Assembly (NCBI RefSeq): GCF_014639795.1
Contig: NZ_BMGC01000008.1
Span: 90,035-154,034 of the forward strand
Direction: 5' to 3'
DNA from: Gordonia jinhuaensis
GTDB lineage: Bacteria > Actinomycetota > Actinomycetes > Mycobacteriales > Mycobacteriaceae
DNA: 64,000 nt
Numbering within the stretch: position 1 is the first letter of the stretch; the number at the start of each line of letters is the position of its first letter. Position numbers and translations under genes: made by a program. Of the stretch, positions 53,471 to 62,169 are shown one piece after another. The notes under the pieces were generated by a model that worked only from the letters and a program-made list of their open reading frames with translations, was not told where the DNA came from and searched no databases.

Positions 53471-54574
53471 ATGGTCAACCCGTCCTCGGATCGCTATCGG
53501 CTCGTCGTGTTGTTCGGAGGCCGGTCCGCCGAACATGACGTGTCGCGCGTGACCGCCGCACACGTGCTCGCCGCCGCCGACCTCGGCAAATACGACATCA
53601 TCCCGGTGGGGATCACCCGCGACGGCCACTGGATCCGCAACGACAAGGCGATCGCCGCCCTCGGCGAACTCGCACTCGACCCAACCGCGACGCTGTCGCT
53701 GCCCGATGCCCTCGAACCGGCGGGAACCGAGGTCGACCCGCTGCCGGTGCTGCGATCCGACGACCCCGCTACCCCCATCGTGGTGTTGCCGCTGCTGCAC
53801 GGCCCGCAGGGTGAGGATGGCACGGTGCAGGGCATGCTCGAACTCGCCGGCGTCCCCTACGTGGGCAGCGGCGTACTCGGCTCGGCAGTGTGCATGGACA
53901 AGGCGATGGCCAAGGTGGTCGCCGAGGCGGCCGGCATCCCGCAGTGCAAGTGGCTCGAGTACCGCGCCGGCGGCGACACGCAGGCGATCGCCGATCGCGT
54001 GGAAGACGAGCTCGGACTCCCGGCGTTCGTGAAACCCGCGAATCTCGGATCGTCGGTCGGCATCACCAAAGCCCACGACCGCGCCGAGCTGCTCGACGCG
54101 ATCGACCTCGCACTGCAGTATGACGAGGTGCTGGTGATCGAGGAGGCTGTGACCGGCCGCGAGATCGAGATCGCCGTGCTCGGCAACGAGGACCCGCAGA
54201 CATCGGTACCCGGCGAGATCCGTCCCGGCGCGGAGTTCTACGACTATGAGGACAAATACGTCACCGGGGCGGCCGAGCTGGTGATCCCCGCCGATCTTGA
54301 CGACGCCGCGGCCGCGCAGGTACGCGAACTGGCCGTCACCGCCTTCTCGGCGCTGCGCTGCTCGGGGATGGCCCGGGTCGACTTCTTCTATGAGGACGGA
54401 GGCCGCGGGTGGCTGCTCAACGAGGTGAACACCATCCCGGGGTTCACCCCGCTGTCGATGTACCCGAAGCTCTGGGAGGCCACGGGTGTCGGCTACTCCG
54501 AACTCATCGATCGACTCGTGGAACTGGCGGTGGCGCGCCACCGCGCCCGCGTGTCGTTCTCCACAGAGCGGTGA
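53471..54574 (+). CDS. ddl: D-alanine--D-alanine ligase
   Basis: 367 aa ATP-grasp enzyme. It begins VLFGGRSAEHDVSRVTA, with GPQGEDGTVQGMLELAGVPYVGSGVLGSAVCMDK and the C-terminal FYEDGGRGWLLNEVNTIPGFTPLSMYPKLW that carries the metal ligands. It makes the D-Ala-D-Ala dipeptide used by MurF. TATGGT (53458-53463) ends 7 nt before the ATG, so the transcript is probably leaderless. Confidence 0.95.
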   Translation: MVNPSSDRYRLVVLFGGRSAEHDVSRVTAAHVLAAADLGKYDIIPVGITRDGHWIRNDKAIAALGELALDPTATLSLPDALEPAGTEVDPLPVLRSDDPATPIVVLPLLHGPQGEDGTVQGMLELAGVPYVGSGVLGSAVCMDKAMAKVVAEAAGIPQCKWLEYRAGGDTQAIADRVEDELGLPAFVKPANLGSSVGITKAHDRAELLDAIDLALQYDEVLVIEEAVTGREIEIAVLGNEDPQTSVPGEIRPGAEFYDYEDKYVTGAAELVIPADLDDAAAAQVRELAVTAFSALRCSGMARVDFFYEDGGRGWLLNEVNTIPGFTPLSMYPKLWEATGVGYSELIDRLVELAVARHRARVSFSTER

Positions 54575-54595
54575 TGCGATGACAGGCGCGACACG

Positions 54596-55630
54596 ATGAC
54601 AGCGGTCGACCCGAAACACCCCGGTGTGCAGGGGCAGGTCTGGCGGAACGGGAAGCTCCTCGACGATTTCAGCCTCGAGCAGGTGTCGGAGTGTCTTCAT
54701 GACGACTCGCTGCTGATCTGGGCGGACCTGCTCAACCCGTCGCATGAGGAGATGAGCAAACTCGCCGACGAGCTCGACCTCGACCAGTGGGCGGTGGAGG
54801 ACACCCTCGCCAAATCCGAGCGGGTGAAGGTGACCCGCTACTCGTCGCACCTGTTCATGACTCTGTATTCGATCGAGATCAGCGACGACAAGAGCGGCAC
54901 GGCGGAGGGCGTCGGGCGCGTTAGCCTGCATCGCATCTCCGCCTTCGTCAAGAAGAACGCGCTCATCACCGTCCGGCTCTCCGACGGATTCGACATGGCC
55001 GAAGTGGTCGACCGGTGGAACGAGATCGGCGGGCAGGAGTACGGCGTCGGATCGCTGGTCCACGGACTGCTCGACGTGATCGTGGACGAACATCTCGATG
55101 CCATCCAGGACATGGACGACCGCATCGAGGCGCTCGAAGAACTGCTGTTCGACGACGACCCCAAGAGCGGCAAGACGCTGCAGCGCGAGGTGTACACCTA
55201 CCGCAAGGACCTCGAGGTGATGCGCCGGGTGATCCTGCCGATGCGCGACGTGATCGGCTCGATTCACCGCAACCGGGGAAACTACTCGGCCGACGGCAGC
55301 GCCGGTGGCGAAGCACTCGACGCAGCGTTCAGCGACCTCTACGACCACTCGGTGCGATCGGCGGAGTGGACGGAGTCGTTGCGCGACATGGTCTCGTCGA
55401 TTTTCGACACCAACCTCTCGATCCAGGACGCCCGGCTCAACGTGGTGATGAAGAAGCTCTCCGGCTGGGGCGCGATCATCGCCGTCCCCACCCTCATCAC
55501 CGGCTTCTACGGGCAGAACGTGCCCTATCCGGGTTACGACACCTGGGGCGGGTACATCACCAGCACGGTGATCGCCGTGGTCGCGGTGGTGGGACTGTAC
55601 ATCTCGTTCAAGAAGCGGGATTGGCTGTAA
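54596..55630 (+). CDS. corA: CorA-family divalent cation transporter (GQN variant)
   Basis: 344 aa. A large acidic cytoplasmic domain (residues 1-275) is followed by two membrane helices near the C-terminus, ending KKRDWL. In CorA the loop after the first helix is GMN; here it reads YGQNVPYPG with Q307 in the middle. That loop is the selectivity signature, so magnesium, cobalt or another ion could be carried. GCGATGACAGGCGCG precedes the ATG without a strong Shine-Dalgarno. It follows ddl by 21 nt. Confidence 0.88.
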   Translation: MTAVDPKHPGVQGQVWRNGKLLDDFSLEQVSECLHDDSLLIWADLLNPSHEEMSKLADELDLDQWAVEDTLAKSERVKVTRYSSHLFMTLYSIEISDDKSGTAEGVGRVSLHRISAFVKKNALITVRLSDGFDMAEVVDRWNEIGGQEYGVGSLVHGLLDVIVDEHLDAIQDMDDRIEALEELLFDDDPKSGKTLQREVYTYRKDLEVMRRVILPMRDVIGSIHRNRGNYSADGSAGGEALDAAFSDLYDHSVRSAEWTESLRDMVSSIFDTNLSIQDARLNVVMKKLSGWGAIIAVPTLITGFYGQNVPYPGYDTWGGYITSTVIAVVAVVGLYISFKKRDWL

Positions 55631-55666
55631 AACCCGACATCACCGAAAGCCACGTACCGTTGAGTC

Positions 55667-56833
55667 ATGCGAGTACTGGTCACCGGTTCCACGGGCTATG
55701 TCGGATCGCGACTGGTCGCGCGCCTCCTCGATGAGGGGCATGAGGTACTGGCCGCATCTCGCAACCCCGAACGCCTGGAATCCTTCGGCTGGGCCGACCG
55801 TGTGACACCGGTCGAGATGGATGTGAGCGATGACGAGTCGGTCGCCGCGGCATTCGAGACCGCGGGTGCGTTGGATGCGGTCTACTTTCTGGTCCACACG
55901 TTGGGCAGCAAAGACTTTCGCGCAGCCGACAACGCCTCAGCCACGCGCATCGCGGCGGCAGCGCAGCGTTCCGGCACGAAACGGATCGTCTATCTGGGCG
56001 GCTTCGTCCCCGACGGTGAACTATCCGAACATCTCGCCGGTCGCGCCGAGGTGGCCGACGCCCTCGACGTCGACGGCATCGACCTGGTGTGGCTGCGCGC
56101 CGCGGTGATCCTCGGCGCCGGGTCGACCTCATTCGAGATGATCCGCTACCTCGCCGACCGACTCCCGGTGATCCCACTGCCCGCCTGGACCCGCAACCGG
56201 CTCGACCCGATCTCCATCGAGGACACGGTCCGATATCTCGTCGCTGCCGCCGACCCGGACACCTTCGCCCCCGGCGCGTACGACATCTCCGCCGGAGAGA
56301 CGCTCACCTACGCCGATCTGGTGTTCGACTACCTGCACGCGGCACACCGGCCTCGGCTCGGGATCCCGCTGCGGGGCATCGGAACGTCACTGGCAGCGTC
56401 GGTGGGGGGCTTTCTCACGCCGGTGCCCACCACCCTGGCCGCCGATCTCGTTCGCTCACTGGGCGTGTCGATGACCGCGCGGCGCGAGGCTGCCCCACCG
56501 GAGTTGCCGGGACACACACCGGTGTCGGTGACCGATGCCGTCGCCTCAGCTGCTGCCGAGGTGCCCCGCCGCCCCGTCTCCGACCTCGCCGACCTGCATC
56601 ACATTGCCGACACCGACCCAGACTGGGCCGGCGGCGACGTGGCCCGGATCCGCACCGTGAGCACCATCGCAGTCGGGGAGACCATGTCGCACCGGCTCGA
56701 ATACTTCTGTCTCGCTTGTCGATTGGACATCGGACCGCTGTCGGCGGCCATCCGCGTCGGGTTGGACACCGCGCTGGGCGCCACCCGTGGGGCCACCACT
56801 CTCCTCAGTGCCGTGGTGGCCGGTACCCGATGA
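55667..56833 (+). CDS. NAD(P)-binding NmrA/atypical SDR protein
   Basis: 388 aa. The Rossmann motif is VLVTGSTGYVGSRLVARLLDEGHEV at residues 3-27, and YFLVHTLGSKDF, VYLGGFVPDG and the IPLPAWTRNRLDPISIEDTVRYLV block follow the NmrA/atypical-SDR pattern. A C-terminal extension of about 130 residues has no recognised domain. Cofactor use is likely but catalysis is not shown. TACCGT (55655-55660) ends 6 nt before the ATG, so the mRNA is probably leaderless. It overlaps the next gene by ATGA. Confidence 0.82.
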   Translation: MRVLVTGSTGYVGSRLVARLLDEGHEVLAASRNPERLESFGWADRVTPVEMDVSDDESVAAAFETAGALDAVYFLVHTLGSKDFRAADNASATRIAAAAQRSGTKRIVYLGGFVPDGELSEHLAGRAEVADALDVDGIDLVWLRAAVILGAGSTSFEMIRYLADRLPVIPLPAWTRNRLDPISIEDTVRYLVAAADPDTFAPGAYDISAGETLTYADLVFDYLHAAHRPRLGIPLRGIGTSLAASVGGFLTPVPTTLAADLVRSLGVSMTARREAAPPELPGHTPVSVTDAVASAAAEVPRRPVSDLADLHHIADTDPDWAGGDVARIRTVSTIAVGETMSHRLEYFCLACRLDIGPLSAAIRVGLDTALGATRGATTLLSAVVAGTR

Positions 56834-57465
56834 CAACCGAGGTACCCACACGTCGCCGCCGAGTCGTCGTGGCGGTGACCTACGTGCTGGGTACCGCGCT
56901 GTTGGGGCTCTCACTCGGTGCACACCCCGGCATCGGCCTGTTCTACCTCCTCACCGTGTTGCTGGCGATCGTGTGGACCGCAGGTGCTTTCGCATCCGGC
57001 CCCGTGTGGTGGGGGCAGTGGCGCACGACCCGTTCGGGCGCGGCAGCTCTGGGCGCGGCGGTGGGTGTCGGACTGGGGTTGTTGTTCATCGTCGGCGCGT
57101 TCGTGGTCCGTGAGATCGGTCCGATCGCACGGCTGATCACCGAGGTGCTCGACCACGCCCAGCACGGCAACGTCGCCATCGTGGCGGTGATCACCGTGGT
57201 GAACGGTGTCGCCGAGGAGCTGTACTTTCGTGGCGCACTGTATTCGGCGCTGATCGGGCATCACCCGATCGTCACCTCGACCGTTCTGTACGTGATCGCC
57301 ACCCTCGCCAGCGGCAATCTCATGCTGGCCTTCGCCGGGATCCTGCTCGGCGCCGTGTGCGCCTACGAGCGCCGCCTCACCTCGGGCGTTCTCGCACCGA
57401 TCATCACCCACATGATCTGGGGTGCGGTGATGGTGCTGGCTCTGCCACCCATCTTCGGGGTGTGA
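56830..57465 (+). CDS. CPBP-family intramembrane metalloprotease
   Basis: 211 aa with about seven hydrophobic segments. The metal-binding motif EELYFRG lies in the fifth helix (NGVAEELYFRGALYSAL), and a histidine in THMIWGAVM near the end is the other usual ligand. Bacterial members are linked to immunity or processing of membrane proteins; no substrate can be proposed. It starts inside the stop codon of the preceding gene (ATGA). Confidence 0.87.
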   Translation: MTTEVPTRRRRVVVAVTYVLGTALLGLSLGAHPGIGLFYLLTVLLAIVWTAGAFASGPVWWGQWRTTRSGAAALGAAVGVGLGLLFIVGAFVVREIGPIARLITEVLDHAQHGNVAIVAVITVVNGVAEELYFRGALYSALIGHHPIVTSTVLYVIATLASGNLMLAFAGILLGAVCAYERRLTSGVLAPIITHMIWGAVMVLALPPIFGV

Positions 57466-57559
57466 GGTACCCGACTCCGGCCGGCTCGATGACCGGTCTG
57501 TGGCCACCACCCCCTATCCTTTCCTGGCCAGAAGGTGCGCGGTAGGAGGTGGAGCGAAG

Positions 57560-58210
57560 GTGGTGCACACGATCCGGCGTCGCGAGTTTGCGCTCGCGAT
57601 GGTCGTCGCTGCGGCGTCGGGTTTCGTCGATGCGGCCGGATTCATCGCCCTCGGTGGCTATTTCGTATCGTTCATCAGCGGCAACTCCACCACGATGGCC
57701 GCACGCGCGGCATACAGCGACTGGCAGGGCGCTGGTCGGGCGCTGGGTCTGATCGGGCTGTTCTTCATCGGGGTGATCACCGGGTCGGTGCTCTCGCGTA
57801 CCCGCTACAAGCGGTCGGCGGTGCTGTGGCCGGCGGTCGGACTGGTGACAGTGTCGGCAATCGCCAGCGACCTCGGCGTGGGAACCCCCGCCATCCTTCT
57901 GCTGGCTGTCGCGATGGGCATCGTGAACTCCACCTTCCAGCGCGGCGGGGAGGTCTCGGTGGGTCTGACCTACATGACCGGAACTCTCGTCAAGGCCGGG
58001 CAGCGACTCGTCGACGCGTTCAACGGCGGACCCCGCTGGGTGTGGCTGCGACATCTGTCGCTGTGGGCCTCGCTCACCTGCGGTGCGCTGGTCGGCGGGT
58101 TCGCGTGGGCGCATCTGGGCTCGGATGCGCTGTGGATCGCGGCGGGCATGCTCGCGGTCGCGGCCACGACCGTGTCGGTGAGCAGATGGAGCCGTCAGTC
58201 ACCCGGGTGA
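57560..58210 (+). CDS. DUF1275 (YoaK) family membrane protein
   Basis: 216 aa with six membrane segments. The family start is FALAMVVAAASGFVDAAGFIALGGYFVSFISGNST, and VNSTFQRGGEVSVGLTYMTGTLVKAG is the second conserved block. Function unknown in all organisms. AGGAGGT lies 9 nt before the GTG at 57560; a second GTG follows directly. Confidence 0.87.
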   Translation: MVHTIRRREFALAMVVAAASGFVDAAGFIALGGYFVSFISGNSTTMAARAAYSDWQGAGRALGLIGLFFIGVITGSVLSRTRYKRSAVLWPAVGLVTVSAIASDLGVGTPAILLLAVAMGIVNSTFQRGGEVSVGLTYMTGTLVKAGQRLVDAFNGGPRWVWLRHLSLWASLTCGALVGGFAWAHLGSDALWIAAGMLAVAATTVSVSRWSRQSPG

Positions 58211-58302
58211 CAGCGCGCAGACAAACAGTAAAGAATCAGTTAAGGTCCTGGCCGTGGGTCTACGCCGCGTACTGGGACCACGGAAACAACTCCCTCGACA
58301 CC

Positions 58303-58872
58303 ATGATCAGGATCACCCGGACGGGCATCCGCCGACTCGCAGCTGCCCTCAGCGCCGGATGCGCGATCGCAGCGCTCACATCGTGCGGCAGCGACCACCG
58401 CGAGGAGACACCGGCGACAAGCAATGCCATGGCGCACCAGCGCATCATCGCACTGCTTCAGCGCACCGCCGACGCCCTTCCCTGGCCGGCGGCCACGCTG
58501 TCCAGGTCGCTGCCCGGGGTCGCGGCCGCGCCGTTGAGCGCGACCGCGGCCCCCTGCGATGTCGATGACAGCAATCCCGAGCAGCCGTACTCGTGGCGGT
58601 ACGGGCTCTGGCTCCTGCTACCAGCAGGAAAGTCCGCCGACTCCGCCTTCACCGACCTCGAAACTGCTTGGCAGAAGCAATCTTTCAGCGTCGACAAAGA
58701 CGCCGATCAGCGATACCTGCGTGCACGCGAGTCGGGCGGTTACACACTGTCTGCTCAGATCAACAGCAGCGGCGACATCCCGGTCAGCGTTCAGTCGCCA
58801 TGCTTTCCCAAGTCGCAGGTCGACCGGTCGATGAGCTGGCCTGCGACGGTCGTCGGGGACGATCACACCTGA
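58303..58872 (+). CDS. Putative lipoprotein
   Basis: 189 aa. Signal peptide RLAAALSAGCAIAALTSC ends in a lipobox (LTSC). The mature part has a PCDVDD and a SPCFPKS cysteine that could pair, and a YSWRYGLWLLLPAGKSADSAFTDLE stretch. No family recognised. A TTAAGGT hexamer region at about 58238 could be the promoter. The start is chosen at the ATG just before the signal peptide, since upstream sequence has no other candidate in frame with better context. Confidence 0.7.
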   Translation: MIRITRTGIRRLAAALSAGCAIAALTSCGSDHREETPATSNAMAHQRIIALLQRTADALPWPAATLSRSLPGVAAAPLSATAAPCDVDDSNPEQPYSWRYGLWLLLPAGKSADSAFTDLETAWQKQSFSVDKDADQRYLRARESGGYTLSAQINSSGDIPVSVQSPCFPKSQVDRSMSWPATVVGDDHT

Positions 58873-59019
58873 GCGGAGCCGTACCGGCCATCACCGCATC
58901 GTCGGGGCCCACCGCCCGCCAGCACTGTCGGTCGAACAGACTAGCACGGCACCGTGGGGCATCTGCCGCCGCCCGGTGAGTTGGAGTTCGAAACCCCTTG
59001 TGCCGTATTCTTTTTACCC

Positions 59020-59664
59020 GTGATTTCCAGAGCTGCCGACACCGTTGTCACCGGCACCACGACTGCTGCATGCGTGTGGTGCTCATCGCTTTCCGACGTG
59101 CAGGACTATCGCAACGAACCGCGGTGCGGGCGGTGCCGGGAACTCGAGGACATCGTGGCGCAGGCGCGTGAGTTCGTGAGCTTCTACGGACTGCGACCGC
59201 TCGGCGGATCGGTGGAGACCGACGACGACGAAGAGCGCGAGCTGCGCGTGGCCGCTCGCGACGCCTACGCCGAGCTGTTCCGAGTGCGCACCAAGGCGCC
59301 GGCTTCTCGCACCAAGTCGCGGCCGGCCTCGCGCCCGGCGGCCCACACCGCTCCTCCGACGACGAGCAGCGCGTCGGGGTCCTCGGGCTCGACGGCTTCG
59401 GGGTCGGTCACCGGACCATCCCGCGCTCAGGCACGTCGAACGGATACGTCGCAGCCCTCACATGAGGAACTCGCTCGTCGCGCCCAGGTTCTGCTCGACC
59501 AGCTCACCGAGATCGACGCCGAGCTCTCGGCGGTGGAAGGACAGTCGGGGCTCAGTGCGCGGGCGAAGCTCACCGACCTCACTTCCAAGCGTTCGTCGGT
59601 GCTGCGCACCCCCGCCGCGCTCGAAAAGGCATCACGCGCAGCGACGGGGACTCACTCACACTGA
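59020..59664 (+). CDS. Zinc-ribbon protein of unknown function
   Basis: About 214 aa. A four-cysteine zinc ribbon (CVWC ... CGRC) lies at residues 18-38, then an acidic helical region, a 60-residue Ser/Thr/Pro/Ala linker, and a C-terminal helical part (LARRAQVLLDQLTEIDAELSAVE). TATTCT (59006-59011) ends 8 nt before the GTG at 59020, which makes this GTG a probable leaderless start. Role unknown. Confidence 0.68.
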   Translation: MISRAADTVVTGTTTAACVWCSSLSDVQDYRNEPRCGRCRELEDIVAQAREFVSFYGLRPLGGSVETDDDEERELRVAARDAYAELFRVRTKAPASRTKSRPASRPAAHTAPPTTSSASGSSGSTASGSVTGPSRAQARRTDTSQPSHEELARRAQVLLDQLTEIDAELSAVEGQSGLSARAKLTDLTSKRSSVLRTPAALEKASRAATGTHSH

Positions 59665-59690
59665 GGGTCTGACTCACTGAGGGGCTGACC
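59659..59690. repeat. 16-bp tandem repeat between genes
   Basis: Two adjacent copies of CACTGAGGGTCTGACT (59659-59674 and 59675-59690) differ at two positions. The first copy contains the stop codon of the zinc-ribbon gene and the second ends just before the -10 of bluB. Confidence 0.7.
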
Positions 59691-59705
59691 CACTACGGTC
59701 ACGCT

Positions 59706-60350
59706 GTGCCACAACGTCACTTCACCAAGTCCGAACGCACCGCCTTCTACGACGTGATCGGCGCACGACGCGACATCCGGCACTTCATACCCGGCGCGAC
59801 CATCCAACCGGATACTCTCGCCCGCCTTCTGGCGGCGGCACATGCCGGGCCGAGCGTCGGACTCATGCAACCGTGGCGATTCGTGCGCATCACCGACGGA
59901 GACGTCCGCCGGCGACTCCACGCCGTGGTCGAGGAGGAACGGGTACGGACGGCGCACGCACTGGGCGAGCGTTCCGACGAGTTCATGCGACTCAAGGTCG
60001 AGGGAGTGCTCGACTGCGCCGAACTACTGGTGGTCGGTCTCTGCGATGACCGCGAGCGTCACATATTCGGGCGCCGGACGATGCCTGCGATGGATCTCGC
60101 GTCGGTGGCCTGCGCGATCGAGAACTTGTGGCTCGCCGCACGCGCCGAAAACCTCGGCATGGGCTGGGTGTCGATCTTCTCTCCTGCCGATGTGGCGGCG
60201 ATCCTGTCGATGCCGCCGGGTGCGCAGCCGGTCGCGATGCTCTGCCTGGGACCGGCACAGTCATTTCCCGACCGACCCCTGCTGGAAATCGAGCAGTGGA
60301 CCACCGCGCGCCCGCTCGACGACTTCGTCAGCGAGAACCGCTGGGCGTAA
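59706..60350 (+). CDS. bluB: 5,6-dimethylbenzimidazole synthase (BluB)
   Basis: 214 aa nitroreductase-fold enzyme. BluB-specific features are FYDVIGARRDIRHFIPG, AAAHAGPSVGLMQPWRFVRI, and MDLASVACAIENLWLAARAENLGMGWVSIF. It splits reduced FMN with O2 to form the lower ligand of cobalamin. TACGGT (59694-59699) ends 6 nt before the GTG start, a leaderless arrangement. No other cobalamin gene is adjacent. Confidence 0.9.
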   Translation: MPQRHFTKSERTAFYDVIGARRDIRHFIPGATIQPDTLARLLAAAHAGPSVGLMQPWRFVRITDGDVRRRLHAVVEEERVRTAHALGERSDEFMRLKVEGVLDCAELLVVGLCDDRERHIFGRRTMPAMDLASVACAIENLWLAARAENLGMGWVSIFSPADVAAILSMPPGAQPVAMLCLGPAQSFPDRPLLEIEQWTTARPLDDFVSENRWA

Positions 60351-60374
60351 GGGTCCGCCTGAGACACCGGACCG

Positions 60375-61191
60375 CTAGAGATACTGGCCGACTTCTGCCA
60401 CCTCCACCCGGTAGCGACCCGAGCCGATCTCCCTCAGCAACGCCTCGGTCGATACCTCACCCGCACCGGAAACCACAGCGCGGCGGACGATCTCACGCAG
60501 ATCACTGCCGCTGGTGCCGTCCGGGACGCGGGTCGCGGGTCGCGACCGCGTGTGCATCCACGTCACCGGGGATGCCGTCGACCAGCTCGGCGGCGATCAC
60601 AGCCGACACCGCGCTCTTGCCGGTACCCGGTGGACCCACCAGGAGCACGCCGCGCCGCGACCCGAGACCGTGCCGGTTGAGCATCTCGTGCTGATCGCGC
60701 ACTGCGCAGATGCCGAGGTCGATCTCTTGCCATCCCTGCTTCATCGAGGCTCGCACCGCGCGACCCCGGTAGGGGTTCAGCTCGGCGGCACGGGAGTAGA
60801 GACGGTCGAGCGCCGCTCGTGCGTCCAACTGATGATCGCGCTGCACGAAAGCCGGCGGATCGGTCGCCTCCTGCGGACCCACCTGCGCTCCGTGAAGCTC
60901 GATCAACTCCGCGAGAGCCAACGCGACAGTCAGACACGACACCGCGTTGAGCTCGCGGGTCTCGTCGATCACTCCCGACAGGCTCGACACACCAAGCCCT
61001 CTCGCCGTGAACTGCCGGGCGGTCTCGACGTCCGTCCGACGGTCGAGCGTTCCGACGAGCAATTCACCGAGCGCCAGCAGCGCGTCACGAGACGACCCGC
61101 TGAGCGAATCGATCCACCCGGCAGGGTTTGACGACGCGGGAAAGCCCCGCGAAAACCTGCACCCAATTCGGGCAAGGTTTCCGTTGTACAC
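60375..61191 (-). pseudogene. Decayed AAA+ ATPase (internal deletion and frameshift)
   Basis: The first frame (60502-61191) runs through an N-terminal helical region to a Walker A (LLVGPPGTGKSAVSAVIAAELV), then breaks off at IPGDVDAHAVATRDP and stops. A second frame (60375-60566) picks up with TSGSDLREIVRRAVV, the sensor-2/lid part of a AAA+ domain. Walker B, sensor 1 and the arginine finger, about 100 or more residues, are missing between them. So the gene has lost the middle of its ATPase domain and is out of frame. The true 5' end may also be lost. Confidence 0.75.
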
Positions 61192-61242
61192 GGTTGATCG
61201 CGATCAGTCACGCGAATTTTCGGGGCGTCCCCGGTGGACAGC

Positions 61243-62106
61243 TCAACGATCGATCCAGCGTTGCGCGAGATCCGCTATCCACTCCTCCACAGCGTCGGCC
61301 GAATCCGGTGGCGACTCGACGATCACGAGTTCATCCACACCGAGATGCTCGAGATCACCGAGCTCGGCATCTCGTGGATCACGAAGTGCGACGGCGATTC
61401 GCATGTCCGACATCGCACGGTCGCGCTCGGCGCAGTAGCTGCGCAGCGTCGCGAGCCGATCAGCTACGTGGTCAAGTCCGTCGAGGTTGAAGCCGTACCA
61501 CCCGTCACTCCACTCGGCCACGCGCATCAGCGCGCGGTCGCTGTTGCCACCGAGGATGACCGGCACGTGGCTTTGGGTCGGTTTCGGGTTGACGCGCACG
61601 TCTCGGAACGACACGAAATCCGATTCGACGGTGGCCACCTCAGTGCTCCACAATGCCCGCATGGCCTCCAGGTAGGCCGCGGTCCTCTCAGCGCGCCGCG
61701 AGAACGGGACCCCGAGGGCATCGAACTCGTCCCTGGACCAACCGATCCCCACGCCCAGCGTGAACCGCCCCTTGCTCAGCCGATCCAGCGACGCGACCTG
61801 CTTGGCCATGATCACCGGATTGTGTTCGGGCAGCAAAAGAACGCCGGTGGCCAGACGGATCGTCGACGAATGTGCGGCGGCAAACCCAAGGCATGCCAGA
61901 GGATCGAGCCAGTCGGCGTCGACCGGCACAGCGATCTGTCCGTCTGGGGTGTACGGATATCGCGACGACGGCTGGTCGACCATGACCACGTGCTCACCAC
62001 ACCACAGAGTCGCGAAACCCCGATCCTCGGCGTGCCGGGCAGTGGCCGCGATGACATCAGGATCAGCACCTGACCCTATTCCCAACGCGTGCAATCCTAT
62101 TCGCAC
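61243..62106 (-). CDS. LLM-class F420-dependent oxidoreductase
   Basis: 287 aa luciferase-like TIM barrel of the TIGR03619 type. Landmarks are GFATLWCGEHVVM, LATGVLLLPEHNPVIMAKQVASLDRLSKGRFTLGVGIGW and VPVILGGNSDRALMRVAEWSDGWYG. It probably uses coenzyme F420. TAGGTT on the minus strand (62113-62118) ends 6 nt before the GTG, so the mRNA is probably leaderless. The substrate is unknown. Confidence 0.88.
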   Translation of the reverse strand: MRIGLHALGIGSGADPDVIAATARHAEDRGFATLWCGEHVVMVDQPSSRYPYTPDGQIAVPVDADWLDPLACLGFAAAHSSTIRLATGVLLLPEHNPVIMAKQVASLDRLSKGRFTLGVGIGWSRDEFDALGVPFSRRAERTAAYLEAMRALWSTEVATVESDFVSFRDVRVNPKPTQSHVPVILGGNSDRALMRVAEWSDGWYGFNLDGLDHVADRLATLRSYCAERDRAMSDMRIAVALRDPRDAELGDLEHLGVDELVIVESPPDSADAVEEWIADLAQRWIDR

Positions 62107-62169
62107 CCACCAAACCTAGCACCGGCCCGGACCGATTTCCTGAAATCCGCCTCGAGAACCGTCGAAGGC

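Noticed and set aside
53360..55348. 662-codon minus-strand frame opposite ddl and corA
   Set aside because: Antisense of two well-supported genes, no motif and no ribosome binding site.
58254..58568. Plus-strand frame starting MGLRRVLGPRKQLPRHHDQD before the lipoprotein
   Set aside because: Composition is Arg/His/Pro-rich and it overlaps the lipoprotein gene, which has a clear signal peptide in another frame.
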